DNA of 64,000 nt, taken from positions 1 to 64,000 of the forward strand of contig OZ025781.1 in the NCBI GenBank assembly GCA_964019425.1, written 5' to 3'. Shown here piece after piece: positions 8,305 through 17,605 of this stretch. Below the pieces are notes generated by a model, which was given only the letters and a program-made list of their open reading frames with translations, was not told the origin of the DNA and did no database searches. The stretch's first letter is position 1. Every line of letters begins with the position of its first letter. Source of the DNA: Flectonema sp. DT1601. Its lineage: Eukaryota > Euglenozoa > Diplonemea > Diplonemida > Diplonemidae. The translations under genes were made by a program, and so were the position numbers.

Positions 8305-11056
8305 CCACCACCACATCGCGAGTCAAAAATTCCTGCACCGCAAGTTGGACATCACGCATATGAGCAAGAGAGTCTATCTTGCAAGGCTCAATGCGTGATG
8401 GGAGGTCGGCTGGGTTCTGTGCAGAAACGATGTATCTCATCTCAAATGAAATCTGTCGTTCCCTAAGAAATGTAATGGACTGAACTACTGCATCATTAAG
8501 TCGGCGGCATCTCATAGACATCCGCTTGCGCGCAACGCCCAAAACCGATGTGTTGTCAATCCAGAACGCCACAGACCGCCCGTTGCAAGAATCCGGCAAT
8601 GCCACAACAGTATTCCTGAGAGCCAGTGCCTCCAGAATATTAATATGTAGCGACTGCTCAGACGGCCCCCAGGAGTTCCCAAGAACGGTCACCTCAGCCG
8701 TCGCATCGTCAACGATCACACCCCCCCAGCCACGAAGCGAGGCATCGATAAATACAGTAAAGAGCTTCTCCTGGTGGCTGAAAGGTTCGGAAATCAACCT
8801 CCCATTAACCGCTTCATTTGACCATGATGCCAGCTCTCTCTGAACAGACCGTGGTATCCGTACAACATCAGAAGGTGCCCGTCTGCCGCTATTCAGGCTG
8901 TTCGAAATCCTTCGGATGAACTTCATCGCAAACCAGAAAGCCCCTGGTGAGGTGGCCGAGATAGCGGAAGCATGCATGAGACGGCCCCCAAGGGACTCGA
9001 TCGCACCTGCCCCCATCGATAAGAGGTCACACTCCATGATCTTCCTCCTAATCTTCTCACTGGCACGAACCTCATGGCTGCCATGGTCGAAGTCAACGCC
9101 AAGAAATGTATACTTCTGGGCCGCCGTATTGCTATCGGCCGGCTTCCATGTCAGGTTACAGCGATCAGCAGTCTCGTCCAAATTATAGGTCGCCGCGAGC
9201 ACAGCGCCAGAATCACCAGTGTAGCGAATGTTATCAATGAAGATATCAACATCCACACCAGTCGCTGCCCACCCATCACTCACATAAGACGGATCACCAG
9301 CTGCTGCCGCCGCAAGCGTGTGCATGACTTCGGGAGCACACACATGCCCCATCGGCAGACGGCAGAGCTCATACCACAACCCGTCGGCTGCACGAAAGCG
9401 AAAAAGGTCACGCGCATCCTCTGGTATTTCAATGGCATAGAACCCGGTCTTAAAGTCCCTCGTCGTGGCACACTCAGCCCTCACGGAATCGAGGTAACCA
9501 GAAACGTGCCTGAGCGGAACCTTCGCCTTGTACAGCCCCTCTGCCCAGCGGTTCGCATCCCTCGTCCAGAGGATAAACCGCTGCCTCAGCCCCTCCGGCT
9601 TCTCCTCCAACACCGTGAACGGGACATTCCCTGATCGCCCGGGCCCAATCGCCACCCGAGCAACCGAGTGTTCAACAAGGAGGCCAGCATGCTCCGACGA
9701 TAAAGATGATTCGGGAGGTTGCCTGCGCCTGCCAACTACAGGGTAGAAAGTCATCTTCCAAACTGTGTCAAACCTCTCCCTCGCATCAGCTGAAAGGCGG
9801 CTGCGCAATCCCTGAACATCCATCGGCTCAATCGACCCCACGTGAAGAGGCGACCTACGTTCCCCCTCCGTCGCCGGAATACGTGTCCTCTTCCCCCTGC
9901 GGGCAATGCTATGCATCGAAGTGCCACGAGCGACGTTCCTACCCAGCGCAGTATACACATCCGCCCTACTCAAAGCAATCTCGTCACCTTCCAAGTCTGG
10001 AGAGCGCGTGCCGTGTCGACTGCATTCGAGCTGTACCTCAGCGTCGTTTGCGATATCGCCGGCCCTCCTTCCGAGTGCTTCAGGAGGCGAGACACCAGTA
10101 CCGCATCGGTAATCCTCCCATCTGCGAGGGCGGCCATCAGAACGGATGCCGCACCTCTTTTTATGGAGTGCCCTGTCAACCCTTCCATCCCAGGGACCTG
10201 TTGCCAGTGGTGCGCAATCCTCCCTGTTGTTGCCTCCGCGAGGAGGTCGAACGGGGACAGAAGCCTGACGAGAGCTGCAATCTCTCCCACCAAATCGCCC
10301 CGGATCACCGCCCACCTCGAAGCGACGTACGGGTTCCCGCGGCGGTGCTTCGGCAGGACCCCCCAATCCACAATCACCTCCGAGTCTTCGACCAAAATGA
10401 AGTGCTCTGATGTCAAGAGGCGCACCTCCCCCCAGCGAGATGCCGTCTTCCAGCAAACGAGAGCCGCCAGCCTCAGCTCCGGTCCCAGTTGCCGCACCCA
10501 ACCTAGCAGTTGCTGCCTCGTCATCGGCCTTGCCTGCGTCACCGGAATCGACGCACCGTCCGTCCTCAAAGCGCCTGCGAGACTTAGAAGGGGCTGGTTC
10601 TCCACTCCCAGGTGACGGAAGACACCCGACAGTGCCTTGGCATACTGAAGTTGCCCCTGGGGGCGGACACCTGTTGCCACGACGAATAGAGCCGCGGTCT
10701 CGGCATCGACGGGGAGCCCTCGCGACCGAGCCCATCTCTCCATCCTTCCCCAGAGGTTGCGTCTCTTCGACGTCGTCTCTGTTGCCCAGAGGTTGGCAAT
10801 CACGATCCCGAGCCTTTCTAGAGCCACGTCGTAGTCGACGTCTGCCTCCCCAGTTCTTCCGGTATCGTGCTGCTCCCTGGCAATGTGCTCCAGCACAACC
10901 CTTCCAAAGAGCGATGGGATGCCCGGCGAACCCTTTGTAGCTGTAGTCACTACCACTGGGTGCCCACACCCGCCGGACCCTTGTCTTGGGGACATCCTCA
11001 TAACGCTGCCAACCAGTGCCCCGTAGCTGGCTGGTTTTGTGGGGGCAAGGATTCAT
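8300..11056 (-). CDS. E2 RT-RNase H reading frame
   Basis: The conserved part lies at about 8300-9930. RT has FIDNIRY at the active site and LPMGHVCAPE. RNase H shows FIDAS..GWGG, ILEA, WIDNTS and NPADLPSR. As in E1 the frame remains open upstream across the whole YR gene. The C-terminal end overlaps the start of the A2 repeat. Confidence 0.8.
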   Translation of the reverse strand: MNPCPHKTSQLRGTGWQRYEDVPKTRVRRVWAPSGSDYSYKGFAGHPIALWKGCAGAHCQGAARYRKNWGGRRRLRRGSRKARDRDCQPLGNRDDVEETQPLGKDGEMGSVARAPRRCRDRGSIRRGNRCPPPGATSVCQGTVGCLPSPGSGEPAPSKSRRRFEDGRCVDSGDAGKADDEAATARLGAATGTGAEAGGSRLLEDGISLGGGAPLDIRALHFGRRLGGDCGLGGPAEAPPREPVRRFEVGGDPGRFGGRDCSSRQASVPVRPPRGGNNREDCAPLATGPWDGRVDRALHKKRCGIRSDGRPRRWEDYRCGTGVSPPEALGRRAGDIANDAEVQLECSRHGTRSPDLEGDEIALSRADVYTALGRNVARGTSMHSIARRGKRTRIPATEGERRSPLHVGSIEPMDVQGLRSRLSADARERFDTVWKMTFYPVVGRRRQPPESSLSSEHAGLLVEHSVARVAIGPGRSGNVPFTVLEEKPEGLRQRFILWTRDANRWAEGLYKAKVPLRHVSGYLDSVRAECATTRDFKTGFYAIEIPEDARDLFRFRAADGLWYELCRLPMGHVCAPEVMHTLAAAAAGDPSYVSDGWAATGVDVDIFIDNIRYTGDSGAVLAATYNLDETADRCNLTWKPADSNTAAQKYTFLGVDFDHGSHEVRASEKIRRKIMECDLLSMGAGAIESLGGRLMHASAISATSPGAFWFAMKFIRRISNSLNSGRRAPSDVVRIPRSVQRELASWSNEAVNGRLISEPFSHQEKLFTVFIDASLRGWGGVIVDDATAEVTVLGNSWGPSEQSLHINILEALALRNTVVALPDSCNGRSVAFWIDNTSVLGVARKRMSMRCRRLNDAVVQSITFLRERQISFEMRYIVSAQNPADLPSRIEPCKIDSLAHMRDVQLAVQEFLTRDVVVA
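9970..11001 (-). CDS. E2 tyrosine recombinase
   Basis: 343 residues with catalytic motifs SRWGEV, HSIKRG, LLKHS and TLRYS. It lies between gag and RT, as in E1 and E3. It is expected to join the circular DNA copy to a G-rich target such as the TTTGCGGG array. Confidence 0.85.
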   Translation of the reverse strand: MRMSPRQGSGGCGHPVVVTTATKGSPGIPSLFGRVVLEHIAREQHDTGRTGEADVDYDVALERLGIVIANLWATETTSKRRNLWGRMERWARSRGLPVDAETAALFVVATGVRPQGQLQYAKALSGVFRHLGVENQPLLSLAGALRTDGASIPVTQARPMTRQQLLGWVRQLGPELRLAALVCWKTASRWGEVRLLTSEHFILVEDSEVIVDWGVLPKHRRGNPYVASRWAVIRGDLVGEIAALVRLLSPFDLLAEATTGRIAHHWQQVPGMEGLTGHSIKRGAASVLMAALADGRITDAVLVSRLLKHSEGGPAISQTTLRYSSNAVDTARALQTWKVTRLL

Positions 11057-12453
11057 TTTCCCCTGCCCAACTGCCCGTTTTTTGAACTTGGAACATACGC
11101 CCTTGGAGGAGCAGCCGGTGGCCCCTTATGGGTCGCCCCCACCCGGTGCCCCTTCGACACTTTCTGCGCTGCCTTCCTTGCCTGCGCTGTCGACGGGGTA
11201 TCCCTCGCAGCATCAAGGGTTTCGTAGTATGCTTCAGCTCCCCGCGGCCCGTTCTCTGTGCGCAGCAGCTGCCACTCCATCATCTGGTGTAGTGCCGCTA
11301 TGGCCCCTTCCGTACCTCCCAAAACAGCCCTCTCAACTGCATTCGCAAGCCTCTTCACTACCTCACTCGCAACTGCCCCAGAGCCCCCGGAATACCTCTC
11401 AACAATCGCGCGCCTCAGCAGCGAACGGCACACGTCATCACGCTCCGCATATCCCAGCCACAACTCCGCATTCCTCGCGATGTCCTCAACAGGTGCATGC
11501 GACGCGGCAATTTCCGGGTTCCAATGCTGCACCGACCAGCCCCCTGCCCTGAACTCCTCTGGTGTGAGGCGCCACAGCCCACTGTCGTTGTGCAAGACTG
11601 CAATCGTCACATCAGCCGGTGCCACGCAGACAACAATCCCTCTTGAGCCTCCGTCCGTAACCTTGGAGCCTACCACCATGCTTGGAGGAAAACCCTCTGT
11701 TACCTGTGGCTTTGTTGCAGCTTGCTGGATCGCTGCCGTAATGGAGCTCATCATTGAGTCCTGATCCGTCCTAACCGGCGGTGGCCCTTGTGGAACAACT
11801 TGCGGCCTTCCCATACCTGCCTTCAGGGTTTCAATCTCACCTTCCAGTCGTGCCATCACGGACTGCTGCTGCTGAACGAACCCCTGCATCATCTCCTCCA
11901 TCCGTGTCTGGCGGGACTCCGCTTCCGTCATGTGCCGCCTTGTCGATTGCGCACCGCGATGTAGATCCGCAAACGCCTGACCAGCCTCGCTCCTCAGTCC
12001 TTGGATCTTCTCTTCGCCTTGGCGTAAGCTCTCAGCCGTTGCCTTCCTCAACACATCAGTGTCGACGCGCAAACTCTCCATTGCATCCGCAGCTTCATCA
12101 TGGGTCACCAGGCGGTTCGAATCCCCCGAAGCCAGGCGACTGCTTGCCTTCGCAGCCCGCTCCGCAACGCCGGCCCTATTCACCGAAGACATCATTGCCA
12201 ACACTACCAACATCTTTTTGATTGAAACCTTTTCAATCGCTGCATACTGCACCCCAAGGCAAAGGGCAACAGTAAGCCTAACCAGGCTCTGCAACTCCCT
12301 ATCGGACTCCAACAAAGCCAAGTCAACTGGTATTGGTACAAGCTTCACCAACTTCACCAAGTCAACGTGCTGTCTTTGCGGAACTTCTCCGACCCTCCGT
12401 CCCCATGCCTCAGCTAATGCTGACGGGAACTCGAAATCGTAGCTTTTTGCCAT
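11053..12453 (-). CDS. E2 gag-like protein
   Basis: 466 residues starting MAKSYDFEFPSALAEAW. It has helical, coiled-coil-like stretches in the middle and a basic Pro/Ala/Lys-rich C-terminus. The N-terminus (YDFxFPSxLAExW) is shared with E1 and E3, which supports one gag family. No zinc knuckle is seen, so the capsid assignment is by position and mutual similarity. Confidence 0.65.
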   Translation of the reverse strand: MAKSYDFEFPSALAEAWGRRVGEVPQRQHVDLVKLVKLVPIPVDLALLESDRELQSLVRLTVALCLGVQYAAIEKVSIKKMLVVLAMMSSVNRAGVAERAAKASSRLASGDSNRLVTHDEAADAMESLRVDTDVLRKATAESLRQGEEKIQGLRSEAGQAFADLHRGAQSTRRHMTEAESRQTRMEEMMQGFVQQQQSVMARLEGEIETLKAGMGRPQVVPQGPPPVRTDQDSMMSSITAAIQQAATKPQVTEGFPPSMVVGSKVTDGGSRGIVVCVAPADVTIAVLHNDSGLWRLTPEEFRAGGWSVQHWNPEIAASHAPVEDIARNAELWLGYAERDDVCRSLLRRAIVERYSGGSGAVASEVVKRLANAVERAVLGGTEGAIAALHQMMEWQLLRTENGPRGAEAYYETLDAARDTPSTAQARKAAQKVSKGHRVGATHKGPPAAPPRAYVPSSKNGQLGRGK

Positions 12454-12533
12454 TTAAAAAACAAAAAAGTTGTTTTCTTTAAAGCAAAGCCAGCCAAACC
12501 AATAAAGTACAGAAACTGTAGCTTTAGAATCGT

Positions 12534-13012
12534 TGGTAGACACCGCCCACATCTTTCTTACGATGGCGCGTACCCGCTTCTCTGCTGCCTTTATGGTGAC
12601 TTCGTCTTCTGATTGAGTCCTTCTTGTTGGTCTGCGTTGCAAGATCTGTAAAGTTGCTTGCTCCATTATTCCTTTTCCTTTGACCAACTCGTCTTGCCGC
12701 ATTTTGGCGATCATGCTCCCGGTTTTTTTGCTTAATAAAGTTATACTTGGCCGGGTCCAAGTAAACTTCCTTTCCCGTACTGCGATTCAATTTTTCCGCA
12801 CCTGCTGGGGCCAACGGCCTGGACCTAAAAAAGCCTTCGTTGGCTTTGGTTTCGGGGTCCAGGTGTTCTTATTTTTCTTCGAAGCTTTTTGAATTGACCT
12901 GTCGATGTAGTCGTGTTGATTGGCTTCCATTTCCGTCAATACATCGCTGAGCCTGGCCCCCCGTACAACATATCCTTGTTGTACACGAAGCAGCGATAGA
13001 CTCCTATTTCCC
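12534..13012 (-). mobile_element. Fragment of an E3-type element
   Basis: About 480 bp nearly identical to 16006-16486, the gag/YR junction of E3. It is preceded by 33 bp of unknown origin (12501-12533) that follows the cut end of E2, and is followed directly by the E3 linker and B1 repeat. It stands where E3's outer A1 repeat would be expected. Confidence 0.8.
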
Positions 13013-13015
13013 ATT

Positions 13016-13032
13016 GGTTTAGGGAGGGTGGG
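13016..13032 (+). other. G-rich tract of E3
   Basis: GG-TTTA-G3-A-G3-T-G3 immediately before B1, at the same relative place as the tracts of E1 and E2. The first run has only two G, so quadruplex potential is somewhat weaker. Confidence 0.55.
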
Positions 13033-13033
13033 A

Positions 13034-13319
13034 ATTTTAAATTATTAAATTAATTTAAAGATGCAAGAATGCCTGGAAAGGCAGATAGGCATAAACGAAT
13101 CAATCGTAATGCACTATAAAAAGGATGGAAGAAACAAATGGTCGTATTATACTATAGGCTCGACGAATCAATCATGTTGCACTATAATAAAATAAATGGT
13201 AAGACTGCTCACATTAAGAACTGATAAGACAATGGATTGCTACATAGAAATTTGTATCATAAGAATAAAGTGGTGAACTACAGCGCTGATCCTGAGAGAT
13301 TCCCATATTGGTGTTAGGG
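13034..13319 (-). repeat. E3 direct repeat B1 (copy of 17604-17889)
   Basis: About 286 bp shared with the right end of E3. The junction with A2 reads TTCCC, 12 nt, then a G run and GAA, as at the E1 and E2 junctions. Confidence 0.85.
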
Positions 13320-13469
13320 GAATCACTTTTTTAGGATCAGCCATAGTTCTGGTATGGAACTTTTGGGAGTAGAAAGTAAGATGAAGCAAGTTATAAAGAT
13401 ATAACCTTGCAAAACTGGAATGTATACATGTACTAAAAGGAAAAGACTTGATAACTCATTCTTTCAATT

Positions 13470-16286
13470 TTATCTGCAGATGCTTTCTTTATTCTTACCC
13501 ATTAAGACAAAGAATAAATAACTAAGAATGGAATATTGATTACCACCACCCCCACGCAAGTCAAAGAAACGCCCCAACGCAAGTGCTGCCTCGGAACGTT
13601 GTTGTTTGATATTAGCGCCGTCAGGACAAATGCGAGACGGAAAATCTGCTGGATTGCATTTTGTAGAAACCCAGTTGAGCCTATAAGTGCATTGTAGTCT
13701 ATTAAGATGATTCATAATGTAATTTACTTGTCTGTTGAGTGCCATGGAACGGACTGACATGCCCTTCTTTGTTGAGTATAAGACGGTTGTATTATCCACG
13801 TAAATATCCAAATGTGATGCTTTCGAGATCGATCGAAGCGTAGAAGTAAGAGCAGTGGCCTCAAGGACGTTGATATGCTCACTACTTTCCTTCTCAGTCC
13901 ATCGTGCCCCCAGGATGTCCATCTCATAATTATGATCAAAGATCACAGCTCCCCAGCCCTTCATGGAAGCGTCGACGAAGATCATCCTAGAATCATCATC
14001 ATCATCATCTCTCTTCGTTTCCCCTACATGTACGTTCCGTGTTGTTAGTACCTCCTTAGACCAGTTTGAAATTTCCTTCCTAACTGAGCTGGGGATGGGC
14101 ACCACGTGTTCAGTCTGAACGACCCCACGGTTTAATGAATTCGTGACCCTGCGAAAAAACTTTAGCGCAAACCAGTATTTACCAGGATGTATGTGAGTAA
14201 TTGCCGAAGCATGTAGGAGGCGACCAGCTAAGCTTTCGATCTTCTCCGCGGTGATGTTATCGAGGCAAGTATTAAGTATCCTCCTGCGTAGCTTTTCGGC
14301 GACGGCAACAGTACACCTAGTATGGTCAAACCTTACACCAAGAAAGTCGTATTCTTTAGCGAGTTCCTGAGTTTCTTCTTGCTTCCAAGTCACGTTACAA
14401 CGTCTCGCCACCTCATTTATTCTTGCTGTTGCCTCATTTACACACCCGAATGAGCCAGTTATCCTGATATTGTCAATCCAAATATCGGTAACTACCCCCC
14501 GATATGTGAAAGCAGGCTTGGCAAATGTAGGATCGCCTGCAACAGTTGCTGTTAGAGAATGCATAATCTCAGGTGCCGCCATATGTCCCATCGGCAACCT
14601 GGTTAGCTCAAACCACTCCCCTCGCTCATCCTGGAATCTGAAATATTTCCTAGAGCGCTCAGGTATGGAAACCTGGTAAAACCCCGTCTTCAAGTCCCAT
14701 TGGGATGATGTCTCCCTCGTCACTTGAGAGAGGTACTGAGCAATGTGCTCCAAGGGAACCTTCGGCTTGTACCCGAGTTCGTGCATCATCAAGTTGGCCT
14801 CCTTCGTCCACAAGATGAATCGCTGCCGTGTTCCAGTTATCCGTTCTTCAAGTATTGTAAAGGGTATTGATTCCAATATCCCGGGGCTGCTTGTTTGGGT
14901 TGCAACCCCTGCCTCTACTAGCCGGCGTGCATGCTGAGACTGCAGACAAGACTCCCTATGACTCTTTTTATACTGATGGCTTTGGTGAGTACCTTGCCGA
15001 CACGGGTTGAACGTAAGGTCCCATACCTCTTCAAACCTCCTGCGTGTCCCATCAGTCATCATCCGTTTTACCTCTTGAACGTCAATGGTCCCCACTTCCT
15101 TTACGTGTAGAGGCGTCGCCCTCTCTTCCTCGGTTGAAGGGAGGCGAGTGGTCTTCGACTTCCGAGTGAAGTTCTGCATAAGTCTCCGCGCAGTTCTTGG
15201 AATTACAAATGTTGGGTTATGCGGCTTGTGTTCAGGGAGAGAGCCAGCGACCTGTCCGACCCTGCATATCTTAACGTCGTTTCTGATATCTGCTGGTTTG
15301 CCGTTTCGTGTTTGGCTAGTCGACTTATGAGCATCAGCGGAATAACTAATCCTGTCTGTTTCTTCTCGAAAATGAACTTTATTGCACCGCGTTTTATGCT
15401 GTGAGCACTGTAATTTTCCATGCGAGAATCCTTCTTCCAAAGTCCTGTGAGCTTTGCAGTGTCGACTTTTGTTAAACGATCGAAGAATCCCAACCTCATG
15501 ATGGCTCTGTATATCTCCTCCGTCCATCTTCCGGTGATTACCGCGAACCTTGAAGCCGTGTACGGATTCTCCCTCTTTCCCTTCGGAATCTGGTTCCAGT
15601 CCACAATTACTGTTAAAGGGTCGCATTGAATGAAGCTGCCCGAGGACAGCGCCGCGACCTCCCCCCAGCGAGACATTGTTTTCCAGGCAATCATTGCGGC
15701 GGTTGAAACCCCTAGCTCCTGTGTTTGACACCATTCTTCCAGGATTCCCCTTGGGATCGGAGTTGCTTGTGACTCGGGCACCGTAGCACCGTCTGCCCTT
15801 AGGGCCACCTGAAGGCTCCTGAGGGGTTGGTTTTCCATCCCGAGGTGTTTCATAATACCCGACAATGCCTTTGCGTAGTTTAGTAAACTTTGTGACTTCG
15901 CCCCTGTAGCGGTTACGAATAAGACCGCAGAATTTGCATCCATGGGTAGGCTCCTGTCGGTGACCCACTTCACATACCTCGACCATAATCGTTTTCTCTG
16001 GTCGATGGTAGACACCGCCCACATCTTTCTTACGATGGCGCGTACCCGCTTCTCTGCTGCCTTTATGGTGACTTCGTCTTCTGATTGAGTCCTTCTTGTT
16101 GGTCTGCGTTGCAAGATCTGTAAAGTTGCTTGCTCCATTATTCCTTTTCCTTTGACCAACTCGTCTTGCCGCATTTTGGCGATCATGCTCCCGGTTTTTT
16201 TGCTTAATAAAGTTATACTTGGCCGGGTCCAAGTAAACTTCCTTTCCCGTACTGCGATTCAATTTTTCCGCACCTGCTGGGGCCAA
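13470..16286 (-). CDS. E3 RT-RNase H reading frame
   Basis: The conserved part lies at about 13520-15160. The RT shows WIDNIRITG at the active site and LPMGHMAAPE; RNase H shows FVDAS..GWGA, VLEA, YVDNTT and NPADFPSR. The frame is open for a further 1.1 kb upstream across the YR gene, in DNA of only moderate G+C content. The homologous start is the RLPSTEEE-type block just after the YR stop. Confidence 0.8.
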   Translation of the reverse strand: MAPAGAEKLNRSTGKEVYLDPAKYNFIKQKNREHDRQNAARRVGQRKRNNGASNFTDLATQTNKKDSIRRRSHHKGSREAGTRHRKKDVGGVYHRPEKTIMVEVCEVGHRQEPTHGCKFCGLIRNRYRGEVTKFTKLRKGIVGYYETPRDGKPTPQEPSGGPKGRRCYGARVTSNSDPKGNPGRMVSNTGARGFNRRNDCLENNVSLGGGRGAVLGQLHSMRPFNSNCGLEPDSEGKEGESVHGFKVRGNHRKMDGGDIQSHHEVGILRSFNKSRHCKAHRTLEEGFSHGKLQCSQHKTRCNKVHFREETDRISYSADAHKSTSQTRNGKPADIRNDVKICRVGQVAGSLPEHKPHNPTFVIPRTARRLMQNFTRKSKTTRLPSTEEERATPLHVKEVGTIDVQEVKRMMTDGTRRRFEEVWDLTFNPCRQGTHQSHQYKKSHRESCLQSQHARRLVEAGVATQTSSPGILESIPFTILEERITGTRQRFILWTKEANLMMHELGYKPKVPLEHIAQYLSQVTRETSSQWDLKTGFYQVSIPERSRKYFRFQDERGEWFELTRLPMGHMAAPEIMHSLTATVAGDPTFAKPAFTYRGVVTDIWIDNIRITGSFGCVNEATARINEVARRCNVTWKQEETQELAKEYDFLGVRFDHTRCTVAVAEKLRRRILNTCLDNITAEKIESLAGRLLHASAITHIHPGKYWFALKFFRRVTNSLNRGVVQTEHVVPIPSSVRKEISNWSKEVLTTRNVHVGETKRDDDDDDSRMIFVDASMKGWGAVIFDHNYEMDILGARWTEKESSEHINVLEATALTSTLRSISKASHLDIYVDNTTVLYSTKKGMSVRSMALNRQVNYIMNHLNRLQCTYRLNWVSTKCNPADFPSRICPDGANIKQQRSEAALALGRFFDLRGGGGNQYSILSYLFFVLMGKNKESICR
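15203..16186 (-). CDS. E3 tyrosine recombinase
   Basis: 327 residues. Catalytic motifs are SRWGEV, HSIKRG, AKHE and TLRYAG. The N-terminal part is basic and rich in Arg/Lys. It lies between gag and RT. Confidence 0.85.
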   Translation of the reverse strand: MIAKMRQDELVKGKGIMEQATLQILQRRPTRRTQSEDEVTIKAAEKRVRAIVRKMWAVSTIDQRKRLWSRYVKWVTDRSLPMDANSAVLFVTATGAKSQSLLNYAKALSGIMKHLGMENQPLRSLQVALRADGATVPESQATPIPRGILEEWCQTQELGVSTAAMIAWKTMSRWGEVAALSSGSFIQCDPLTVIVDWNQIPKGKRENPYTASRFAVITGRWTEEIYRAIMRLGFFDRLTKVDTAKLTGLWKKDSRMENYSAHSIKRGAIKFIFEKKQTGLVIPLMLISRLAKHETANQQISETTLRYAGSDRSLALSLNTSRITQHL

Positions 16287-17605
16287 CGGCCTGGACCTAA
16301 AAAAGCCTTCGTTGGCTTTGGTTTCGGGGTCCAGGTGTTCTTATTTTTCTTCGAAGCTTTTTGAATTGACCTGTCGATGTAGTCGTGTTGATTGGCTTCC
16401 ATTTCCGTCAATACATCGCTGAGCCTGGCCCCCCGTACAACATATCCTTGTTGTACACGAAGCAGCGATAGACTCCTATTTCCCAAGCTAACCATTTCAG
16501 GCATCCCCTCCCAGGAGTTTACCTGTTCTGCCACCCTAATCCAGTCTACAAGCATTTCGAAATATGCGAGTAGTACTCGGTCACCTGGTTTGACGGTGGT
16601 ACAACCGTTGGTGTATTTAAAACGCAAGTCTCTAATGAGACCGGTCGCGTCCTCCTCAATGGCATCTTTCCATTGTAAGACATCCTTCGAGTCCTCGATT
16701 CTCTTAGTTGTAAAGAAAACCTTCGTTTGTGTTGGGGACGTCTGTAATGTGGGAGCATCCTCCGGAACATTTCTGTTTGCAATTGCCGTCAGCCTGTCCA
16801 CTCGTTCGTCCGAAGCGGCAGATTGTTCGAGCCCCGTCACCGATTGAGAGGTAGACCTCTTCGCGGCATTCTCCAAACTCTTCAAGATCCTGTCGATCTT
16901 TTTATCCTGGGCTACAGCCATTTCACGATTTTCGGTAATGGCCCCCCGCATCTTCGCCATCTCCGAATGTTGATCCCTGATCGCTGAATCAGTCATCCCA
17001 GCCAAATTGCTTGTATTCTGGCCTTGGCGAGATAATTCGTCGGCAATAATGGCGTGTCCCTGCTCCAATGCCTGTTGACGGTTTCTCACGTTAACAGTTT
17101 CATGCTCCAATACAGTCTGTCTCTGCCCCGCTGAATTCAAAGCTTGCGAGGTAACTTGTTCAAGAACCGCTTGCCTCTGCACGGTGTTTGATACCACTTG
17201 GCTCGCACCCTCCATAACATGGTGAAACTCCGTACGGGAGACGGGTAAACCCTCCGTCACCCCACATGCTCGTAGCATTTCATCGAATCTCTGCACATTC
17301 CTGTTTCGCAGATGTGAGAGCATAACTTCCTTTGGCCTCATCGCTATTCCTTGCAACGAGTCTCTCGAAACACCCAGGAAGGCCATCAACATATCATTAA
17401 TGATGCTCTCAGCTTGATGCTGTACACACCATCCCCCTAAGTTCATTCTTACGTCATCCATTTTGTATGTACCTCGTTTTAACTCCTCTTCGCCGAAAGT
17501 GCTTTTCCAAGCATCTTCCAAACTTGAAGGAAATCTAAAATCGTACGTACTTATTACAGTCGAGGGGGATGGTTGGTCGATTATCATAGGCGTTTGTTGA
17601 TCCAT
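16259..17605 (-). CDS. E3 gag-like protein
   Basis: 448 residues with YDFRFPSSLEDAW near the N-terminus, matching the E2 start, long Gln/Glu-rich helical stretches with coiled-coil potential, and a Lys-rich C-terminus. The start codon lies at the edge of B2. Function as gag is inferred from position and from similarity to E2. Confidence 0.6.
   Translation of the reverse strand: MDQQTPMIIDQPSPSTVISTYDFRFPSSLEDAWKSTFGEEELKRGTYKMDDVRMNLGGWCVQHQAESIINDMLMAFLGVSRDSLQGIAMRPKEVMLSHLRNRNVQRFDEMLRACGVTEGLPVSRTEFHHVMEGASQVVSNTVQRQAVLEQVTSQALNSAGQRQTVLEHETVNVRNRQQALEQGHAIIADELSRQGQNTSNLAGMTDSAIRDQHSEMAKMRGAITENREMAVAQDKKIDRILKSLENAAKRSTSQSVTGLEQSAASDERVDRLTAIANRNVPEDAPTLQTSPTQTKVFFTTKRIEDSKDVLQWKDAIEEDATGLIRDLRFKYTNGCTTVKPGDRVLLAYFEMLVDWIRVAEQVNSWEGMPEMVSLGNRSLSLLRVQQGYVVRGARLSDVLTEMEANQHDYIDRSIQKASKKNKNTWTPKPKPTKAFLGPGRWPQQVRKN

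Larger units (their letters stand above)
7384..12500 (-). mobile_element. E2: VIPER-like tyrosine-recombinase retrotransposon, one end missing
   Basis: Same plan as E1: A1 (7384-7746), G-rich linker, B1 (7764-7941), A2 (7942-8304), RT-RH, YR, gag, then the first 40 bp or so of B2 (12460-12500). A1 and A2 look identical over 363 bp, so it is recent. The left end abuts TTTGCGGG. The right end is lost where another element's fragment follows after a 33-bp unexplained stretch. The coding body looks whole. Proteins are clearly related to, but diverged from, those of E1. A reverse-oriented fragment of the same family lies at 35045-35697. Confidence 0.85.
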
